A program made the translations under genes and the position numbers. Shown here piece after piece: positions 8,177 to 16,927 of a DNA stretch of 64,000 nucleotides (its first letter is position 1; each line of letters starts with the position of its first letter). This DNA is from Pseudomonadota bacterium (lineage in GTDB: Bacteria > Myxococcota_A > Polyangia > Polyangiales > Polyangiaceae). The notes beneath the pieces are model-generated. The model made no database searches and was not told where the DNA came from. It was given only the letters and a program-made list of their open reading frames with translations. The stretch is from assembly GCA_023423895.1 (NCBI GenBank), contig JAFAER010000018.1:1-64000 (forward strand). Reading direction: 5' to 3'.

Positions 8177-9262
8177 TCAGAACGCCCGGATGAGCACCAC
8201 CGCGCCGAGGCGCACACCCGCGCTGTGTGCGAGCTCGACCGTTGGTCCCGAGCGAAGGTGGACCTCTTCGCGTTCGAGCGGAATCGCGACCGCCGCGTCG
8301 ACGCCGAGCGAGAGGAGCTTCGGGAGGAGCTCGACCTCCGCGCGGAGCATCGGGCCGACAGCAAGCCACGGGCGATCTGGCGCGGTCGGTCGCGTGACCA
8401 CGAACGGCCGCACTTGCAAGATTCCACCCTCGACGAGCGCGCACACGCGCACGCTCGCGTTCGCGAAGGTGAGCGGCAGGCGCAGCGCGCAGCCCGAGAC
8501 CGCGAGGGCGCGGAGTTGAACGTGCACACGCGCCGATGGCGGCAGCACCTGCGAACGACTCGCGCCCCAGAAGAGGCCCACCCGTACGCTGGGGGATAGA
8601 CCGACTGCGTCGGAGGCGAGGTCGGCGGAGGGATGGGCGCTTCCGATCACGGGCTCTGCGATGCCGGTGGCGAGGACCGCTCCCGAGCCGAACGCGAGAT
8701 GAAGAGACGGTCGCGCCGGGCCATTCTGCACCGGCGTCAGAGGACGCTGCTCACGACGCGCGTTCGCCGTCGGAGCGGGCGTCTTCTCGGGAGCTTCGAG
8801 CGGTTGCTCGCTCGGAGCGTCTGCCGCGGGCGGTGGCGTCTCGACCGCATCCGGCGGGGCAGGGCGCAGTTCGTGAGGACCGGCCGAGCCGAGCTCGGGA
8901 TCCACGGCGATCGAGACGAAGAAGACGAACGCCGCGACGACGTCCGAGCAGCGCGCGTTCGTGATCTCCCGGCGTGCGCGTTCTTCCCCTCGTACGATGA
9001 CGAGCGTCCCGACGAACCGATCGCCGCGGCGCTGGATGTCGACCGAGAATCTGCGCCCACCCGAGGGCCCGGCCGTGAAGCGAGCGCGCTGCGTCCGCGC
9101 GAGCACGCCCTCCACGAACGCGTGCTCGTCGGGACACCCTCGCGGGACGCGGTACTCGAGCTGAGCCGTCTCGACGTCGAGGCTTTGCGGATCTCTCGCG
9201 TATGCCGGCGATCCGCCCAGCAATAGCGCGAAGGCGAACGCAACCGTAGCAGCCAGACGCAC
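8177..9262 (-). CDS. Secreted envelope protein, cluster A gene 1
   Basis: 361 residues, GTG start, clear signal peptide (FAFALLLGGSPAYA). The N-terminal domain has a G-C-P motif (Cys43) and a second Cys in ARCSDVVAAFVFFVSIAVDP (Cys105), which could form a disulphide. A Pro/Glu/Ala-rich linker (about 125-180) leads to a C-terminal part with alternating hydrophobic strands ending in aromatic IRAF, as outer-membrane barrels often do. The cluster B paralogue at 45467 has the same layout with Cys70 and Cys134. It is separated from the sigma gene by 78 bp and may have its own promoter. The family is common in myxobacteria but unnamed to my knowledge. Confidence 0.82.
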   Translation of the reverse strand: MRLAATVAFAFALLLGGSPAYARDPQSLDVETAQLEYRVPRGCPDEHAFVEGVLARTQRARFTAGPSGGRRFSVDIQRRGDRFVGTLVIVRGEERARREITNARCSDVVAAFVFFVSIAVDPELGSAGPHELRPAPPDAVETPPPAADAPSEQPLEAPEKTPAPTANARREQRPLTPVQNGPARPSLHLAFGSGAVLATGIAEPVIGSAHPSADLASDAVGLSPSVRVGLFWGASRSQVLPPSARVHVQLRALAVSGCALRLPLTFANASVRVCALVEGGILQVRPFVVTRPTAPDRPWLAVGPMLRAEVELLPKLLSLGVDAAVAIPLEREEVHLRSGPTVELAHSAGVRLGAVVLIRAF

Positions 9263-9274
9263 GACCCGCGAAGG

Positions 9275-9499
9275 CTACCATGGTGACATCCGCACGTCGC
9301 CCAGGCCTGCGCCTAGACGACGTGAGCGGAATGCTCGTGAGCGAGCGCTCTTCGACGCCATGCAGACGACCTCCGACTTCGCCAATGAGCGCTGCGAGAT
9401 CTTCGACTTCACATTCGACAGTAGATCCGGCCGCAACGGCTCGTAGGTGTCGAGAAAGCGGTGCCAGGACGTTCGTACCGAGTCGCCGAGATCTGCCAT
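9275..9499 (-). pseudogene. Possible remnant of a sigma-factor gene (N-terminal 25 codons)
   Basis: A 74-codon frame whose first part (TSWHRFLDTYEPLRPDL) reads like the N-terminus of a known group of sigma-70 family factors, in which a Y-R-Y-C-R segment and region 2 would follow. Here the similarity stops abruptly after PDL and the rest is unlike any sigma region. No Shine-Dalgarno signal is evident. It lies just upstream of cluster A in the 416-bp space between 9262 and 9679, which otherwise shows nothing recognisable. It may be a decayed fragment or coincidence. Confidence 0.3.
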
Positions 9500-9678
9500 G
9501 GAGGGTTCCTGCAGGGTAAGACCGGCGAGGGGCCCGAATGGCTACGGCGCGGCGAGGTCGGCGAGCTTCTTCTTCGCCAGGGTCATCGGACGAGGATCTC
9601 GCCGTGCCGGCCTTGGAGCAGAATGATTCGCGCGTACGGGGTAGCGAACGAGATGCGAGTCCGAGAGGCTCGTCGGCG

Positions 9679-10839
9679 TCAGCGGGCGGCGCAGGTCTTC
9701 GCGACGAGGACGTTGCTTTCGGTCGCCGCGGCGAGGATCTCGCTGCCGGAGGGGTCGTGGGCGAGGGCGACCTTGCCAGTGACCTTGGCACCGGCTGGGA
9801 GCTCGACGGGCGTGACCTCGGCTGCGCCGCCAGCGAGGCCAACGCGCGCGCGGAACAGGTTGCCTTCCGTCGCGTACGCCGCCACGAGGTGCGTCGACGT
9901 TGCGCCGAACCCCCAGCTGGTGATGCTCTCGGCGTCGAGCGGGGTCTCGGCCAGCTGCGCGCCGAATTCGGCGCTGCGTACCGCGAAGCGCGCCTTGCCG
10001 CCTCCCACGGCGAAGACGCCCACGCTTCCGTTGCTCTCGGCCACGCCGCAGCCGACGTCCTCGTGGAACGTCCTCTTCGACTCGGTGGCGATCGTGCCGA
10101 TCGAGTTCGCGCTGCCGCTGAGGCCCCAGCGCTCCACCACGATTTTGCCCTGTGACACGAAGCAGAGCGCCGAGCCCGTGCTCGCGCCGGAGAGGGCGCG
10201 CGGTCCGCCTGCGAACGAGATGGACGACTCCATCACGTTTGCGTCGCTCCACGAGTCGCGTCCGTCGCGCGAGAGGCCGTCGAGCGCGTTCCCCTCCGCG
10301 AAGAGCACGGCCGCGCCCTGGTCACCCTCGTCACGGAACGCCACGGGGTATGTCGTCGCCATGGCGAGCTTGATGCCGGTGTCCTTCGCATCGAAGGACG
10401 GTGAACATGCGGTCTTCACCGTCGCGTCGTCCCGCCCGCCCACACCCCACACGACGCACGCACCGCCATCGGGACGCGCCGAGATGGCCGCGTTCGTTGT
10501 TCCCGTCGCCTCGAGCACGCGCCGCGTGCCACCGACCTCGTGCACCGCGAGCACGCCGTCCTTGCCCTTGAGGAGGAGCCAGGTCGCGTCGCGTCCCGCC
10601 GCTACGTCGACGAGGACGTCATCGGACTCGACGGGCGTCGGCGCGAAATCGCTCGAGACGCACGCGCCATTGCCACTCCCGTTTCCATTTCCACTCCCGT
10701 TCCCATTCCCGTTTCCGTTGCTCCCGTCGGGGGAGGGACCACCGGGCGTTGCGTCTTCGGACGACGAGCAACCGAGCGCACCGAGCGCGTAGAGGACGAG
10801 GACCACGGAGACGAAGGGCGCGAACGACGATCGACGCAT
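9679..10839 (-). CDS. Lipoprotein with Gly-Asn repeat linker
   Basis: 386 residues. Signal peptide with lipobox ALGC, then a linker of about 20 residues made of GN and GS dipeptides, then a domain of about 320 residues with regular short strands (TWLLLKGKDGVLAVHEVGG, SALCFVSQGKIVVERWG, STHLVAAYATEGNLFRARVG) suggesting a beta-propeller. No catalytic motif is recognisable. It stands alone: 840 bp downstream of cluster A's first gene start, transcribed in the same direction. Probably an outer-membrane lipoprotein of unknown role. Confidence 0.82.
   Translation of the reverse strand: MRRSSFAPFVSVVLVLYALGALGCSSSEDATPGGPSPDGSNGNGNGNGSGNGNGSGNGACVSSDFAPTPVESDDVLVDVAAGRDATWLLLKGKDGVLAVHEVGGTRRVLEATGTTNAAISARPDGGACVVWGVGGRDDATVKTACSPSFDAKDTGIKLAMATTYPVAFRDEGDQGAAVLFAEGNALDGLSRDGRDSWSDANVMESSISFAGGPRALSGASTGSALCFVSQGKIVVERWGLSGSANSIGTIATESKRTFHEDVGCGVAESNGSVGVFAVGGGKARFAVRSAEFGAQLAETPLDAESITSWGFGATSTHLVAAYATEGNLFRARVGLAGGAAEVTPVELPAGAKVTGKVALAHDPSGSEILAAATESNVLVAKTCAAR
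10666..10723 (-). repeat. Hexanucleotide-type repeat encoding the (GN)n linker
   Basis: Degenerate tandem 6-base units (complement GGNAAT / GGNAGT) inside the lipoprotein gene encode alternating Gly-Asn and Gly-Ser. Its lower GC stands out from the flanks. Such a run could change length by slippage in steps of two residues without breaking the frame. Confidence 0.75.
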
Positions 10840-11060
10840 GGGCGAGCTCCAAGGAAAGGGTCGAAGAACGGAAGGGCAACGTGCTGCCAGTCCCCTGTAG
10901 ACGTCGCGAGGCGGAGCACATTCACGGCAACCGGCCCGTAGCTCGCTTCCGCGTCACTCCATCGTCACGAAGATGGCGTCGACTTGGATCCGTTCAGTCG
11001 ACGCGTTTGCACGAGCCGAGCCGCGAAGCGCGCTACGCATGGCCGCTCTATCTTCGTGAC
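10840..11060. other. Divergent intergenic region, 221 bp
   Basis: Lies between the GN-linker lipoprotein gene (minus) and the TPM-domain pseudogene (plus). I see no convincing operator, hairpin or small gene. It should hold the promoter of the lipoprotein gene. Confidence 0.4.
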
Positions 11061-11607
11061 ATGCGACACGAAATCCGCTGGCTCCGCGTCTGGGTCTCAG
11101 TGCTCGTCGTCACGTTGGTACTCGCCTGTTCGAGCGTCGCGTCGGCGTTCGATGTCCCGTCCCATCGAGGGGCGGTCACCGATACCGCGGGTGTCCTCTC
11201 GGCCGAGGACGAGGACTACCTGGAACATCGGATCGCACGCTACGAGGCGCGATCCGGGAACGAGCTCGGGGTGCTCGTCGTGCCGTCGCTCGATGGTGAA
11301 AGCATCGAGGACGTCGCCTACCAGACGTTCAATCGCTGGGGCGTCGGCAAGAAGGGCATCGACAACGGAGTGCTGCTCGTCATCGCGGTCGCCGAGCACC
11401 GGACGCGCATCGAGACCGGCAAGGGGATCGGCCACACGACGCATCCGAGAACGCCGAGGTCTCGTCGTTCTCCACGACGTCGTTGCATCACGACGTTCCG
11501 ACAGTCACGACATCGTTCGCGTCGGTCGACACGAGCAGCAGCTTCTCCGGCGGCGGCGACTTCGGCGGTGGCTCTTCGGAGGCGGCGGCGCGAGCGGGAG
11601 CTGGTGA
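11061..11607 (+). pseudogene. TPM-domain (YgcG-like) membrane protein gene, decayed
   Basis: Starts as a normal TPM-family protein: signal peptide (VSVLVVTLVLACSSVASA), then DVPSHRGAVTDTAGVLSAED, SGNELGVLVVPSLDGESIED, WGVGKKGIDNGVLLVIAV and RIETGKGIG. From about 11440 the rest of the domain is missing. The Gly-rich tail expected at the end of this family is still readable but split over two other frames: SSSFSGGGDFGGG and then, after one more shift, FGGGGASGSW followed by a stop at 11607. So there has been an internal deletion plus at least two frame changes. An intact homologue would be a TPM protein of roughly 250-300 residues. Confidence 0.72.
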
Positions 11608-11645
11608 AGCGCCTCGTTCGAGGTGTCAGGCGAACGAAGGTGTCG

Positions 11646-14600
11646 CTACTCGCCAGTCATCCCGAGCTCGACGTCGACAGGCGCCGGTACCGGTTGGACG
11701 TGACCGTCTCCGGGTGGAGCCTTGTCGCCGTGAGCTGGCTTACGCCGCGAGAAGAGCCGCTCGACGAGGACGAAGAGCGCCGGGATGAGGAAGATGCCGA
11801 CGATCGTCGCGGCGAGCATGCCGGAGACGACGACGGTCCCGAGCGTCCGCCTCGCGCTCGCGCCTGCTCCGGCGGCCCCCCAGAGCGGGAGGCAGCCGAA
11901 GACGAAGGCGAGCGACGTCATGAGGATCGGCCGGAGGCGGAGCCTCGCGCCCTCGAGCGCAGCGTCGATGATCGATCGGCCGTTATCGAGCTCGAGCTTC
12001 GCGAACTCGACGATGAGGATCGCGTTCTTCGCGGTCAGGCCGATGAGCATGACGAGACCGATCTGCGCGTAGACGTTGTTGTCGAACTGGCGCGAGAGCA
12101 GCCCCAGGAACGCGCCGAGGACGGCGACCGGCACGCTGAGAAGGACGCTGAACGGCAGCGACCAGCTCTCGTAGAGCGCGGCGAGAATCAGGAACACGAA
12201 CACGAGCGACAGGCCGAGGATCTTCGCCGAGCTGCCGGCTGCCATCTTCTCCTGGTACGAGAGCGCGTTCCATTCGTAGCCCATCTCCGGCGGGAGGACC
12301 TCCTTCGCCACTTCCTCGAGCGCGGCGAGCGCTTGGCCGGAGCTGTAGCCCGGCGCCGGGCCGCCGCTGATCTCGACGGAGCGATACAGGTTGAAGCGGA
12401 CGGTGAACTCCGGGCCCGACGTGTTCTTGACCGTGACGATCGACGAGAGCGGCACCATCTCGCCCCGGTTGTTGCGGACGTAGAACTTCTTGATGTCGTC
12501 GGCGTTCGTCCGGTAGCTCGAGTCGGCCTGGAGGAAGACCTTCCACTGGCGACCGAAGCGGCTGAAGTCGTTGACGTACGACCCGCCGAGGAACGTCTGG
12601 AGCGTCGCGTAGACGTCGGCGAGCGCGACGCCCTGCTTGAGGGCCTTGTCCTTGTCGACGTCGGCGAAGAGCTGCGGGACCGCCGGCGAGAAGTTCGGCC
12701 GAACGTTGGCGAGCTCCGGACGCTTGCTCGCCGCGGCGACGAACTTGGCGACGTTCTCCGATAGGAACTCGACCGAGCCGCCGCTCCGATCCTGGAGCAT
12801 CATGCTGAAGCCCCCTTGCGCGCTGATGCCTGGGATGGCGGGCGGCGAGATGGCGAAGATGCGCGCCTCGGGGATGTTCGAGAAGGCGATGTTGAGGTTC
12901 CTGATGATCGCCGCGGCGGAGAGGTCCGGGGACTTCCGCTGCTCCCACGGCTCGAACGCGAAGAAGATCGTGCCGCTGTAGCTCGAGGCGGTGCGTGTCA
13001 GCAGGCTGAACCCGGCGACGCCGTTGGCGTAGCGAATTCCAGGCTGCTTCTGGATCACCTCGTTGATCTTCTCGTAGACGGCCTTCGTGCGCTGCATCGA
13101 GGCGCCCTCGGGCAGCTGCACGGCGATGACGCCGTAGCCCTGATCCTCCTCCGGCACGAAGCCCGTCGGGAGCTTCTTGCCGAGGACCTGGGCGCCGAAG
13201 GTGATCACGCCGAGGAGCGCGAGCGGGATGGCGAGCTTGCGGACGAGGAGCCGGTTGATGCCGACGTAGCCGTCCGTCGCCTTGCCGAAGGCGCGGTTGA
13301 ACGCACGCCCGGCGGCGCCGAAGATCCCCTTCGACGGCCCGCGCGGCTTCAGCAGCATCGCGCAGAGCGCGGGGCTCAGCGTGAGCGCATTGAAGGCCGA
13401 GATGAGGACCGAGATCGCGATCGTGAGCGCGAACTGCTGGTACAGGCGGCCCGTGATGCCGCTCATGAAGGCGACGGGGATGAAGACGGCCGCGAGGATG
13501 AGCGCGATCGCGACGACGGGCCCGGTGACCTCCTTCATCGCCTTCGAGGTCGCCTCGCGCGGGCTCAGGCCGTGCTCGATGTGGTGCTCGACGGCCTCGA
13601 CCACGACGATCGCGTCGTCGACGACGAGACCGATCGCGAGCACGAGCCCGAAGAGCGACAGCGTGTTCACGGAGAACCCGAGCAGCGGGAACGCCGCGAA
13701 CGCGCCGATGAGCGAGACGGGGACCGTGAGCAGCGGGATGAGCGTCGCGCGCCAGCTCTGGAGGAAGATGAACACCACGAGCACGACGAGGACGATCGCC
13801 TCGATGAGCGTGTGGATGATCTCCTCGATGCCCGCGTTGACGGACGCCGTCGTGTCGAGCGTGACCTTGTATTCGATCCCGGGCGGGAAGCGCTTCGCGA
13901 GCTCCTCCATCCGCTGGCGCACCGTCGCGGCCACCTCGAGCGAGTTCGAGCCCGGCGCCTGGAAGACGGCAACGACCGCCGCGGGCTTGCCGTTCAGCGT
14001 GCCGTACTGCTGGTAGGTGAGCGCTCCGAGCTCGACGGTGGCGACGTCTTTCACGCGCACCGCCGAGCCGTCCGCGTTCTGGCGGATGACGACGTCCTCG
14101 AACTCTCCGGGCTCGACGAGGCGGCCCTGAGCGCGGACGGTGTACGTCAGCTCCTGCCCGGGCGGCGCAGGCTCGGCGCCCACCTGGCCGGCGGGGTTGA
14201 CGATGTTCTGCGTGCGGAGCGCGCTCTGGACGTCGCTCGCGTTGATGCCGAGGCGCGCGAGCACGTCCGGCTTCAGCCAGATGCGCATCGCATACTCGGA
14301 GGAGCCGAGGTTGCGGATGTCGCCGACGCCCTTCACGCGGAGGAGCGCGTCGTTGATGTTGATGAGCGAGTAGTTCGCGAGGAACGTCGGGTCGTATCGC
14401 CCGTCCGGAGACGAGAGCGTGATGACCATCAGCGGGAACGCGAGCGACTTCTTGATCGTGACGCCGAAGTTCTTCACGTCCTGCGGCAAGAACGGCTGCG
14501 CCTGCGCGAACCGGTTGTTGACGAGGACGTTGGCGACGTCGATGTCCGTGCCGACGTCGAAGGTCACGACCTGGTTCATCGTGCCGTCGTTCGCGTTCGT

Positions 14601-14840
14601 CGACTGCACGTAGAGCATGCGGTCGGCGCCGTTGACCTGCTGCTCGATCGGCGTCGCGACGGCCTGCTCGATCGTCTGGGCGTCGGCGCCCGTGTACGTC
14701 GTCGTGACGTTGATCTGCGGCGGGAGGATCTGCGGGAACTGCGCGATGGGCAGCCCGAGCAGCGCGACGACCCCGATGAGGACAGTGACGATGGCGATGA
14801 CCATCGCCACGATCGGGCGGCGGATGAAGAACTCCGACAT
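11646..14840 (-). CDS. RND multidrug efflux pump, inner-membrane transporter (HAE1/AcrB type)
   Basis: 1064 residues, the normal length. It starts MSEFFIRRPIVAMVIAIVT, and has the proton-relay acidic pair in GLVVDDAIVVVEAVEHHIEH, the TM5-6 loop ATSKAMKEVTGPVVAIALIL, and the docking/porter sequences FPQILPPQINVTTTY and YGVIAVQLPEGASM. The last TM bundle includes NAILIVEFAKLELDNGRS. The ATG at 14840 follows a GAGG at correct spacing; an upstream ATG at 14903 would overlap the adaptor gene. It is 25 bp downstream of the adaptor gene and forms an operon with it. No TolC-like channel gene follows, so a channel encoded elsewhere is needed. Exports hydrophobic compounds using the proton gradient (family knowledge). 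Confidence 0.95.
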   Translation of the reverse strand: MSEFFIRRPIVAMVIAIVTVLIGVVALLGLPIAQFPQILPPQINVTTTYTGADAQTIEQAVATPIEQQVNGADRMLYVQSTNANDGTMNQVVTFDVGTDIDVANVLVNNRFAQAQPFLPQDVKNFGVTIKKSLAFPLMVITLSSPDGRYDPTFLANYSLININDALLRVKGVGDIRNLGSSEYAMRIWLKPDVLARLGINASDVQSALRTQNIVNPAGQVGAEPAPPGQELTYTVRAQGRLVEPGEFEDVVIRQNADGSAVRVKDVATVELGALTYQQYGTLNGKPAAVVAVFQAPGSNSLEVAATVRQRMEELAKRFPPGIEYKVTLDTTASVNAGIEEIIHTLIEAIVLVVLVVFIFLQSWRATLIPLLTVPVSLIGAFAAFPLLGFSVNTLSLFGLVLAIGLVVDDAIVVVEAVEHHIEHGLSPREATSKAMKEVTGPVVAIALILAAVFIPVAFMSGITGRLYQQFALTIAISVLISAFNALTLSPALCAMLLKPRGPSKGIFGAAGRAFNRAFGKATDGYVGINRLLVRKLAIPLALLGVITFGAQVLGKKLPTGFVPEEDQGYGVIAVQLPEGASMQRTKAVYEKINEVIQKQPGIRYANGVAGFSLLTRTASSYSGTIFFAFEPWEQRKSPDLSAAAIIRNLNIAFSNIPEARIFAISPPAIPGISAQGGFSMMLQDRSGGSVEFLSENVAKFVAAASKRPELANVRPNFSPAVPQLFADVDKDKALKQGVALADVYATLQTFLGGSYVNDFSRFGRQWKVFLQADSSYRTNADDIKKFYVRNNRGEMVPLSSIVTVKNTSGPEFTVRFNLYRSVEISGGPAPGYSSGQALAALEEVAKEVLPPEMGYEWNALSYQEKMAAGSSAKILGLSLVFVFLILAALYESWSLPFSVLLSVPVAVLGAFLGLLSRQFDNNVYAQIGLVMLIGLTAKNAILIVEFAKLELDNGRSIIDAALEGARLRLRPILMTSLAFVFGCLPLWGAAGAGASARRTLGTVVVSGMLAATIVGIFLIPALFVLVERLFSRRKPAHGDKAPPGDGHVQPVPAPVDVELGMTGE

Positions 14841-14865
14841 GACGGCCTCGAGTCTTTCGAGAGAA

Positions 14866-16158
14866 TCAGTGGTTGGGGGCAGCGGCCTTCTCGGCCGGAG
14901 CACCCTGCGAGGACGAAGCGCCGGGCGCGGCTCCCGAGGTCGTCGTCGTCATCGACGAGGACGACGGCGAAGGAGGCGGCGGCGCAGGCTGGGGATTCAC
15001 GGTCGCGCCGTCGCTGATCTTCTGAACTCCCTCGACGACGACCTTCTCGCCCTCGGTGACGCCCGAGCGAACGACACGCTGCCCTTGCCCGGCGATCGGG
15101 CCGAGCTCGACGCGCCGGAGCTGCACCTTGTTGTCGGCGCCGACGACGCCGATCGAATAGGAGCCCTGAACGGAGACGAGCGCGCGCTCGGGGACGACGA
15201 CGGCGTCCTTGCCGCCCTCGCGCCGGGGCATCTTCACGCGCGCGTATTGTCCAGGGCGAAGACGCAGATCCGGGTTCGGGAAGAGCGCCTGCATCATGAT
15301 CGTCCCGGTCGTTGCGTCGACCTGGCGGTTCGCCGTGACGACCACGCCGCGGTGCGGATACACCGAGCCGTCCGCGAGCATGAGCACGACGCCGGGATCG
15401 CCGCCCTCGGCGGGGTCGCCTTTGTCGAGCTTCGCGAACTGCGCTTTCGCCCAGGCGACGTCGCGCTCCTGGAGGTTCTTCAGCGCGTCCGGCGACTGCA
15501 CGTAGTCGAGCTCGCTCAGCGGGAAGTTCACGCGCACGGGGTCGAGTTGCGAGACGGTGGTGAGGAGCGTGGGGCCGTCCTGCCCGACGAGGTTGCCCGT
15601 GCGTACCGTGGCGAGCCCGGCAATTCCGGACACCGGCGCGCGGAGCTGCGTGTACGAGAGATTGAGCTCGGCCTGCCGCAGCGCCGCGCGTGCTGCTTCG
15701 ACCTGCCCGCGTGCATCCGCGTCGCCCGCCTGCGCGTTCTCGACCTCTTGCTTGCTGACCGCGCCGGTCGACCCGAGCGCGGCGAAGCGATCGAGCTGAG
15801 CCGTGTTGTGCGTGAGGTTCGCCTGGGCGCGTGCGAGGTTCGCCTTCGCCGATTGAAGCGCGGCGACGTACTCCGACGAGTCGATCGTGAAGAGCAGCTG
15901 CCCCTCCTTCACGAACGCGCCGTCCTTGTAGTTCTGAGATTGGAGGTAGCCGCGGACGCGCGCACGGATGTCCGCGTTCACGTATCCGTCGAGCGTGCCG
16001 ACCGACTCGATCTCGAGCGTGACGTCCCGTCGAGCGACGGGCGCGACGAGGACGGTCGGCGGGGGCGGCGGCGCCGCGCTCTTGGGCGCTTCGCTGCAGG
16101 CCGAGAGAGAGAGAAGCAGGAGCCCCGACAGCGATCGGAGAGACTTCGAACCTCGCAT
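14866..16158 (-). CDS. RND efflux periplasmic adaptor (membrane fusion protein), lipoprotein
   Basis: 430 residues. Lipobox SLSAC with Cys21. The barrel-sandwich halves (VESVGTLDGY-type first half, and QLRAPVSGIAGLATVRTGNL), a helical hairpin rich in Ala/Gln/Asn (QSAKANLARAQANLTHNTAQ), the beta-barrel (VVVTANRQVDATTGTIMMQA, NPDLRLRPGQYARVKM) and the membrane-proximal domain (VVPERALVSVQGSYSIGVVG) appear in order. The C-terminus is a Pro/Ser/Thr-rich tail. I used ATG 16158 because the lipoprotein signal then begins properly; a start at 16194 is possible. It links the downstream pump to an outer-membrane channel. Confidence 0.94.
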   Translation of the reverse strand: MRGSKSLRSLSGLLLLSLSACSEAPKSAAPPPPPTVLVAPVARRDVTLEIESVGTLDGYVNADIRARVRGYLQSQNYKDGAFVKEGQLLFTIDSSEYVAALQSAKANLARAQANLTHNTAQLDRFAALGSTGAVSKQEVENAQAGDADARGQVEAARAALRQAELNLSYTQLRAPVSGIAGLATVRTGNLVGQDGPTLLTTVSQLDPVRVNFPLSELDYVQSPDALKNLQERDVAWAKAQFAKLDKGDPAEGGDPGVVLMLADGSVYPHRGVVVTANRQVDATTGTIMMQALFPNPDLRLRPGQYARVKMPRREGGKDAVVVPERALVSVQGSYSIGVVGADNKVQLRRVELGPIAGQGQRVVRSGVTEGEKVVVEGVQKISDGATVNPQPAPPPPSPSSSSMTTTTSGAAPGASSSQGAPAEKAAAPNH

Positions 16159-16526
16159 GATGTGATGACGCCTTCTCGCCGAGTCCCCCCGCAAAGTTGA
16201 TGTCGTGTGCCGAGCGCTGGAGGCACGTGTGCGGGCTGAGATGACGAGTGAGGGCGTTCAGTCGCGAAGCTGCGCGCAAAATCTTCCGGACGCGCAGGTG
16301 ACGCGGGAGTGTTCGACTCTGCGCTCGTGCACGAGCTACGGGCCAGCATCGCCACGGGCCGCCTCGTGCGCGGAATCCAACGCCTCGTCCGTCTCGAGGG
16401 CTCGGCGCGACGAGCTTGCGAGGCGTTCGCGAACCTCGTCCGTCGCTGCGTCATCGATTCGTTGTTGAGGTTGTCGCTAGGCGACGGCGCGCCACCCGCG
16501 TTGTGCATCACGCCCCCGCGCTGCCT
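16159..16526. other. Intergenic region upstream of the efflux operon, 368 bp
   Basis: No gene, clear operator or hairpin was recognised. The part next to 16158 should carry the efflux promoter. No TetR or MarR regulator gene is adjacent to the efflux operon on this side. Confidence 0.4.
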
Positions 16527-16708
16527 TCAGGGCATCCGCTGTTGCTCACGGAGCCAATCGACGATGATCCGGGTGACGAGAGACATCCGGTCGCGGTCCG
16601 CGCCGGTGAGCCACGCGAGCGGACCGCGAGGAGTCGGCCCTGCTCGATGTGGATCCAGGCCAGCTTGTCGATCGTTCGGGTGCGTTCGGGCGACGTCGGA
16701 TGATTCAC
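16527..16708 (-). pseudogene. Nudix hydrolase gene remnant
   Basis: From a GTG at 16708 the frame reads VNHPTSPERTRTIDKLAWIH then IEQGRLLAVRSRG, which is the typical first strand pair of a family of Nudix hydrolases. The sequence that should follow (P-G-G-K-x-E-x-G-E and the Nudix box) is missing. A second frame then reads SLVTRIIVDWLREQQRMP and stops at 16527, which fits a Nudix C-terminal helix. I infer that a central deletion removed the active site. Confidence 0.5.
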
Positions 16709-16750
16709 GCGTGCGACTCTAACGCTTCGCCGAGGCGTAGGATGCGGAGG

Positions 16751-16891
16751 ATGAGAACCGGAAGCTGTCTGTGCGGCGCCGTGCGGCTCGAGGTGTCGGG
16801 CGAGCCCACGCGCTCGGGTACGGCACGAGGACTGGCTCCGGCCGCTCGGCGTCGACGAGCTCCCGGGCGACCGTCCGTGAACGCGCGCTGA
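16751..16891 (+). pseudogene. GFA-family (glutathione-dependent formaldehyde-activating-like) gene remnant
   Basis: The frame begins MRTGSCLCGAVRLEVSGEP, the exact N-terminal zinc-binding signature of GFA-domain proteins (C-x-C-G-x-V/A-R-x-E-V-x-G-x-P). After 20 residues the similarity ends and the frame closes at 46 codons, against about 120-160 for intact family members. An overlapping frame nearby ends EDWLRPLGVDELPGDRP before a stop at 16880 and may be the tail of another lost gene. It sits immediately beside the Nudix remnant. Confidence 0.6.
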
Positions 16892-16927
16892 CGATTTCCC
16901 GAGACGGACACCAGGAGAACGACCGAC

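Noticed and set aside
12816..15017. 733-codon plus-strand frame antisense to the RND pump
   Set aside because: Arg/Asp/Glu/Ala-rich composition typical of antisense frames in high-GC genes; the pump on the other strand is unmistakable.
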